Shown: positions 60,040 through 64,000 of the stretch, piece by piece | How positions within the stretch are numbered: position 1 is the stretch's first letter | Layout: every line of letters begins with the position of its first letter | From: Bordetella parapertussis | Lineage (GTDB): Bacteria; Bacteroidota; Bacteroidia; Chitinophagales; Chitinophagaceae | Direction of reading: 5' to 3' | Assembly (NCBI GenBank): GCA_943331005.2 | Contig: CALQJX020000010.1 | Location: 66,596 to 130,595, forward strand | Length of the DNA: 64,000 nucleotides | Program-made: the position numbers and the translations under genes | The notes under the pieces: model-generated | What the model was told of the DNA's origin: nothing | Seen by the model: the letters and a program-made list of their open reading frames with translations, nothing else | Databases searched by the model: none

Positions 60040-61326
60040 ATGTCAGCAAAAAAGCAAAATATACTCCTGTTGGGGGGAGGTGGCAGGGAGTGTACCCTTG
60101 CCTGGAAACTGAAGCAAAGCCCGTTATGCGGCAATCTCTTCATAGCCCCCGGCAATGCCGGCACAGGCAGTTATGGCACCAATCTGTCATTCTCCGTTAC
60201 CGATTTTGCTGCTATCAAAAGCACTTGTCTGCAGCATAGTATAGACATAGTACTGCCCGGCCCCGAAGATCCGCTGGTGGCTGGTATATATGATTTTATT
60301 AAAAACGATCACGAGCTGCAGCACATCATAGTGGCTGGCCCTTCTAAGGAAGGTGCGCAGCTGGAGGGCAGCAAGGCGTTCTCCAAAAGGTTTATGGAGC
60401 GCCACAACATACCCACTGCAGCATATCGCGAGTTCACTGCGGCCAACTATGCCGATGGCGAAGCCTATATAAGAACACAGCAGCCTCCGGTTGTCCTCAA
60501 GGCCGATGGTCTTGCAGCAGGTAAGGGTGTGGTCATAGCACAGAGCACAGAAGAGGCGCTCACTGCCTTTCACTCCATGATCATGGATCGTCAGTTTGGC
60601 GATGCGGGTAGCAAAGTAGTTATAGAGCAGTTCCTCGATGGTATAGAACTTTCTGTATTCGCCTTTACCGATGGCAGCAATTATGTGCTCCTCCCCGAGG
60701 CCAAGGACTACAAACGCATAGGCGAGGGCGATACGGGGCTCAATACCGGTGGTATGGGGGCTATTTCTCCGGTGCCATTTGCCGATGTTACTTTTATGCA
60801 GCAGGTAATCAGCCGCATCGTAGAGCCTACCGTAAACGGACTCAAGGCAGAGAACATCATATATAACGGCTTCATTTTCTTCGGATTGATAAAGGTGAAC
60901 GGCGAACCCTATGTTATAGAATATAACTGTCGCATGGGCGATCCCGAAACCGAAGTGGTTATGCCTCGTTTAGAGAACGATCTCGTAGAGCTGTTGCTGC
61001 TCATGGGTCAGGGCAGGCTGAACGAAGTAACGGTGCAGCACAGCAAGCAGGCTGCAGGCACGGTTATGCTGGTTTCAGGCGGCTACCCGGGCGACTACGC
61101 CAAGGGCAAGGTGATGACCGGTTTCGATAAGGTAGAGGGCAGTTTGCTCTTCCATGCCGGCACTGCCACCAAAGACGGCAATACCGTTACCAGCGGCGGT
61201 CGGGTACTGGCTGTTACGTCACTTGGTGCAGATATCAAACAGGCATTGGCACAGAGCTACATAAATGCAGCACACATTCAGTACGATGGCATTTATTACA
61301 GAAAAGATATTGGTTGGGAGTTTTAG
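60040..61326 (+). CDS. purD: Phosphoribosylamine-glycine ligase
   Basis: GAR synthetase (428 aa), step 2 of de novo purine synthesis, joining phosphoribosylamine and glycine with ATP. N-terminal dinucleotide-like domain LLLGGGGRECTLAWKLKQSP, ATP-grasp domain with VLKADGLAAGKGVVIAQ, EQFLDGIELSVFAF, GLNTGGMGAISPVPF and YNCRMGDPETEVVMPRL. Normal length. A TTTTTTTG run ends 5 nt before the ATG. Other pur genes are not adjacent. Confidence 0.97.
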   Translation: MSAKKQNILLLGGGGRECTLAWKLKQSPLCGNLFIAPGNAGTGSYGTNLSFSVTDFAAIKSTCLQHSIDIVLPGPEDPLVAGIYDFIKNDHELQHIIVAGPSKEGAQLEGSKAFSKRFMERHNIPTAAYREFTAANYADGEAYIRTQQPPVVLKADGLAAGKGVVIAQSTEEALTAFHSMIMDRQFGDAGSKVVIEQFLDGIELSVFAFTDGSNYVLLPEAKDYKRIGEGDTGLNTGGMGAISPVPFADVTFMQQVISRIVEPTVNGLKAENIIYNGFIFFGLIKVNGEPYVIEYNCRMGDPETEVVMPRLENDLVELLLLMGQGRLNEVTVQHSKQAAGTVMLVSGGYPGDYAKGKVMTGFDKVEGSLLFHAGTATKDGNTVTSGGRVLAVTSLGADIKQALAQSYINAAHIQYDGIYYRKDIGWEF

Positions 61327-61408
61327 GGTAATATAGCAAAGCGTGCATACGGCACAATGAGCTGCTCAGGGAAAATAAGTAACTTTAGATAGGTTTAAAA
61401 TTGTAAGT

Positions 61409-61621
61409 ATGAGTATCCATCCGCAGCGTACCCACGAAAAGAACGAAAATGCTTTTGGCTTTTTTTGCTCTGTGGGGGAATGCGAAGAGGTTTCTTCAGA
61501 GTTGCAGATCGATTTACCTCAATGGCAGAAAGATGCTTTGGATGTTGAATTAAAAGCATTTAATGAGGGAAGCGCAAAGCTTACTGGTTGGGATGATGTA
61601 AAAAAACAATTCATCGGCTGA
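61409..61621 (+). CDS. Small antitoxin-like protein (addiction-module type)
   Basis: A 70-aa protein. The C-terminal half, LPQWQKDALDVELKAFNEGS then LTGWDDVKKQFIG, has the pattern of small addiction-module antitoxins (a helix, then a WxxVKKxF-type toxin-binding tail). The N-terminal 30 residues contain two Cys and no clear DNA-binding motif. The TGA stop overlaps the ATG of what may be a broken toxin reading (61621-61744), the usual coupling in type II modules. Family assignment is inference. Confidence 0.6.
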   Translation: MSIHPQRTHEKNENAFGFFCSVGECEEVSSELQIDLPQWQKDALDVELKAFNEGSAKLTGWDDVKKQFIG

Positions 61622-61744
61622 TGGTCTTTCAAGTAACATTTGTTGAATATATAATTGCTTGTCTGCATAGAATATTCAAGTAACAAAATAACTGTCTTGC
61701 GTATTTTCAATACGTGGAAAGATCCGGTCTTTAATAAAGAATAG
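61621..61744 (+). pseudogene. Possible remnant of a RelE/ParE-type toxin gene
   Basis: ATG at 61621 (TGATG overlap with the antitoxin-like stop) opens a 20-codon reading MVFQVTFVEYIIACLHRIFK and then stops. In the +1 frame, 61694-61744 encodes VLRIFNTWKDPVFNKE and stop, which resembles the C-terminal strand of RelE/ParE toxins (IFxTxxxP). The total is 124 bp against about 300 bp for an intact gene, so a large deletion and frameshift are inferred. Only suggestive. Confidence 0.35.
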
Positions 61745-61774
61745 AACATAAAATAACTTCAGAATCAAAATATC

Positions 61775-63829
61775 ATGTCACTTACACAGCTCAAGAACTA
61801 TGCCGAAGGCAAATGGGTAGCAGGCGCCGGAGATGGCGAAGTACTGCACAATGCCATTACGGGAGATGCCATATATACCGCCGGTAGCGGCGGACTCGAT
61901 TTCGGAACCATGATGCACTATGCCCGCACCGTGGGCGGCCCTGCACTGCGCAGGCTCACCTTTCAGGAACGTGGCCGTATGCTGAAGGCGCTGGCCATGT
62001 ACCTCATGGAGCGCAAAGAAGAATTCTACACCGTTAGCTCCCTTACGGGTGCCACACGTGCCGATTCCTGGGTCGATATCGAAGGCGGCATCGGCAACCT
62101 GTTCGCCTATGCCAGTCTGCGCCGTCAGTTCCCCGATGAGCGTTATTATGTAGATGGCGATGCCGCAAAACTATCTAAGAACAATACCTTCATCGGTCAC
62201 CACATCATGGTGCCGCGCGAGGGTGTTGCAATTCATATCAATGCGTTCAACTTCCCCGTTTGGGGCATGTTAGAGAAGATAGCCGTAAACCTGCTGGCAG
62301 GTGTGCCCGCTATTGTCAAGCCTGCTACACTTACCTCTTACCTTACAGAGGTTGTCTTCCGCGAGATCATTAAGTCGGGTATTCTGCCCGAAGGTTCCCT
62401 GCAGCTCATATGCGGTTCTGCCCGTGGCATACTCGATCATATCGAAACGCAGGATATTGTCACCTTCACCGGTTCTGCATCTACAGGTCGTATGCTCAAA
62501 TCGCATCCGCGCATCCTGTCAGAGTCTGTGCCTTTTAACATGGAGGCCGATTCGCTCAACTGCTGCATCCTTGGTGCAGACGTAATGCCGGGTATGCCCG
62601 AGTTCGATCTCTTTATCAAGGAGGTAGTACGCGAGATCACCACCAAGGCTGGTCAGAAGTGTACCGCTATCCGCCGTATCATAGTACCTGCAGACAGGGT
62701 AGAAGATGTGACCATAGCACTAGGCAAGCGCCTGCAGACCAATGTCATAGGCAACCCTGCACTGAAAGAGGTGCGCATGGGCCCGCTGGCAGGTCTCGGT
62801 CAGCGAAACGAAGTGCGCGAAAAGGTGCAGGAACTGTCAAAGACGCAGAGCATCGTTATCGGCAACATCGATAACTTCGAGGTTATGGGTGCCGACAAAG
62901 AAAAAGGAGCCTTCCTGCCGCCGCTTATCTTCCTCAATACAGATCCTTTCAAAAACACAGCATGTCACAATATAGAGGCTTTTGGTCCTGTGTCTACCAT
63001 CATGCCATACAACTCTACCGATGATGCTATAACACTTGCCAGAATGGGCATGGGTTCTCTGGTTTGTTCTGTTGTTACTGCCGATGATGATATAGCCCGC
63101 GATATAGTGCTGGGAGCTGCCAGCATGCACGGCCGCATACTCATACTCAATAACGATTGTGCCAAAGAAAGTACCGGTCATGGTTCGCCTATGCCGTTGC
63201 TGGTTCATGGTGGTCCGGGCCGTGCAGGTGGCGGCGAGGAAATGGGTGGCAAACGAGGTGTGTTGCATTACCTGCAGCGGTGCGCCATACAGGGGTCGCC
63301 AACTACTATTGGTCGCATCACCAACGTATATCAGCAGGGTGGTCGTCAGCACGAAACAGATGTGCATCCGTTCAAAAAGCATTTCGAAGACCTGCAGATC
63401 GGCGAAACATTGGTTACTGCAAAACACACAGTTACAGAGACCGACATCACCAACTTTGCCAATGTGAGCGGAGACAACTTCTATGCCCACATGGATGCAA
63501 CTTCGCTGGAGGGCACCATCTTCGAAAAGAGGGTGGCGCATGGTTACTTCATACTGTCCAAAGCAGCGGGCCTCTTTGTAGATGCAAAGAAAGGACCCGT
63601 TCTGCTCAACTATGGCATAGACGACGCACGCTTCACCAAGCCTGTTTATCCCGGCATGACCATTGGTGTGCGCCTTACTGTAAAAGAAAAAACAGCACAG
63701 GAAAAACGCACTCCCGAAGACATAGCCAAGGGCATCGTGAAATGGCTCGTAGACGTTTACGACGAGACCGGCGAAACAGTAGCCATTGCTACCATTCTCA
63801 CTATGGTAAAAATGCGCAACCAGGATTAA
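61775..63829 (+). CDS. paaZ: Bifunctional aldehyde dehydrogenase / enoyl-CoA hydratase PaaZ
   Basis: A 684-aa two-domain enzyme of phenylacetate degradation: the MaoC-type domain opens the oxepin-CoA ring and the aldehyde dehydrogenase domain oxidises the semialdehyde. ALDH domain (residues 1-520): VTFTGSASTGRML, catalytic Cys296 in KAGQKCTAIRR (E. coli Cys295). MaoC domain (about 535-684): ANVSGDNFYAHMD with the dyad Asp567/His572, and KRVAHGYFILS. Length equals the E. coli protein (681 aa). No other paa gene is in the window; they could follow beyond the right edge. Confidence 0.95.
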   Translation: MSLTQLKNYAEGKWVAGAGDGEVLHNAITGDAIYTAGSGGLDFGTMMHYARTVGGPALRRLTFQERGRMLKALAMYLMERKEEFYTVSSLTGATRADSWVDIEGGIGNLFAYASLRRQFPDERYYVDGDAAKLSKNNTFIGHHIMVPREGVAIHINAFNFPVWGMLEKIAVNLLAGVPAIVKPATLTSYLTEVVFREIIKSGILPEGSLQLICGSARGILDHIETQDIVTFTGSASTGRMLKSHPRILSESVPFNMEADSLNCCILGADVMPGMPEFDLFIKEVVREITTKAGQKCTAIRRIIVPADRVEDVTIALGKRLQTNVIGNPALKEVRMGPLAGLGQRNEVREKVQELSKTQSIVIGNIDNFEVMGADKEKGAFLPPLIFLNTDPFKNTACHNIEAFGPVSTIMPYNSTDDAITLARMGMGSLVCSVVTADDDIARDIVLGAASMHGRILILNNDCAKESTGHGSPMPLLVHGGPGRAGGGEEMGGKRGVLHYLQRCAIQGSPTTIGRITNVYQQGGRQHETDVHPFKKHFEDLQIGETLVTAKHTVTETDITNFANVSGDNFYAHMDATSLEGTIFEKRVAHGYFILSKAAGLFVDAKKGPVLLNYGIDDARFTKPVYPGMTIGVRLTVKEKTAQEKRTPEDIAKGIVKWLVDVYDETGETVAIATILTMVKMRNQD

Positions 63830-63855
63830 TAGGACACAACATCAACGATACCAAT

Positions 63856-63890
63856 AAAAAAGGGCTGAAGCAATTCAGCCCTTTTTTATT
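63856..63890 (+). terminator. paaZ terminator
   Basis: Stem AAAAAAGGGCTGAA / TTCAGCCCTTTTTT (14 bp) with loop GCAA, starting 26 bp after the stop and ending in six T. Confidence 0.93.
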
Positions 63891-63894
63891 CCTT

Positions 63895-64000
63895 CACACC
63901 CACACCCACACCCACACCCACACCCACACCCACACCCACACCCACACCCACACCCACACCCACACCCACACCCACACCCACACCCACACCCACACCCACA
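63895..64000. repeat. Hexanucleotide tandem repeat (CACACC)n
   Basis: 106 bp of perfect CACACC units (about 17.7 copies) that run to the window end, beginning 8 bp after the paaZ terminator. It could encode only His-Thr, Thr-Pro or Pro-His dipeptide runs. It may be a microsatellite, part of a repeat-rich gene beyond the edge, or a sequencing/assembly artefact. Confidence 0.95.

Noticed and set aside
63895..64000. Coding repeat (His-Thr)n or (Thr-Pro)n gene
   Set aside because: No start, stop or flanking coding sequence is present within the window; it can only be called a tandem repeat.

Overview
This window looks like a chromosomal segment of a Bacteroidota bacterium, most likely from the Chitinophagaceae or a close relative. 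The family-level placement is inferred. The supporting signs are a fused SecDF translocase, PorT-like outer-membrane barrels, a secreted M1 peptidase with a type IX secretion (T9SS) C-terminal tail, many lipoproteins, weak Shine-Dalgarno signals, and promoters carrying the Bacteroidota -7 box TAnnTTTG. Gene density is high, gene order is mixed-strand, and intrinsic terminators are frequent. I see no rRNA, tRNA, prophage, complete insertion sequence or CRISPR array.

Layout. 1-3.8 kb: a minus-strand tetR-tolC-adaptor-RND efflux operon, cut by the window edge, with a long inverted repeat over its promoter. 4-10.2 kb: a secreted protein of unknown function, a FadN-type beta-oxidation enzyme, a small barrel protein, and a seven-haem cytochrome with TPR repeats. 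10.2-16.7 kb: secDF behind a hairpin leader, a lone MlaE-type permease, kbl (threonine/glycine metabolism) and a lipoprotein. 16.7-25.5 kb: nitroreductase, methyltransferase, a 32-bp-periodic palindromic repeat, clpC, a STAS-like protein, sixA, a kinase-RapZ fusion, nfu and manC. 25.5-32.7 kb: GHL10 glycosidase, 2-oxoacid dehydrogenase E2, a YihY membrane protein, a glycosyltransferase and a Wzx-like flippase.

32.7-42.7 kb: small conserved proteins, a glucosaminidase, a PorT-like barrel, a class IV aminotransferase, rhomboid protease, a pRiA4b ORF-3-like protein, miaA, a higBA toxin-antitoxin pair with a candidate operator, the T9SS M1 peptidase and an SDR enzyme. 42.8-56.6 kb: DUF4153 membrane protein, PhnA, a GlxA-type regulator, a VOC protein, PepE, YchF, then a run of envelope genes (YiiX-like hydrolase, DUF4878 lipoprotein, WG-repeat lipoprotein, SpmA/B-like protein, lipoprotein), a gamma carbonic anhydrase and a His-rich CDF transporter. 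56.7-64 kb: two POT peptide transporters, purD, a small antitoxin-like gene followed by what may be a wrecked toxin gene, paaZ, and a (CACACC)n tract running off the window end.

Most of the content is housekeeping and envelope function. I found no clear multi-gene undescribed system. The observations most worth following are the secDF leader hairpin, the kinase-RapZ fusion with an altered kinase motif, the 32-bp palindromic repeat, promoters placed so close to ATG codons that leaderless mRNAs are expected, the TetR operator candidate, the shared DUF4878-like domain in adjacent lipoproteins, and the decayed toxin-antitoxin pair.
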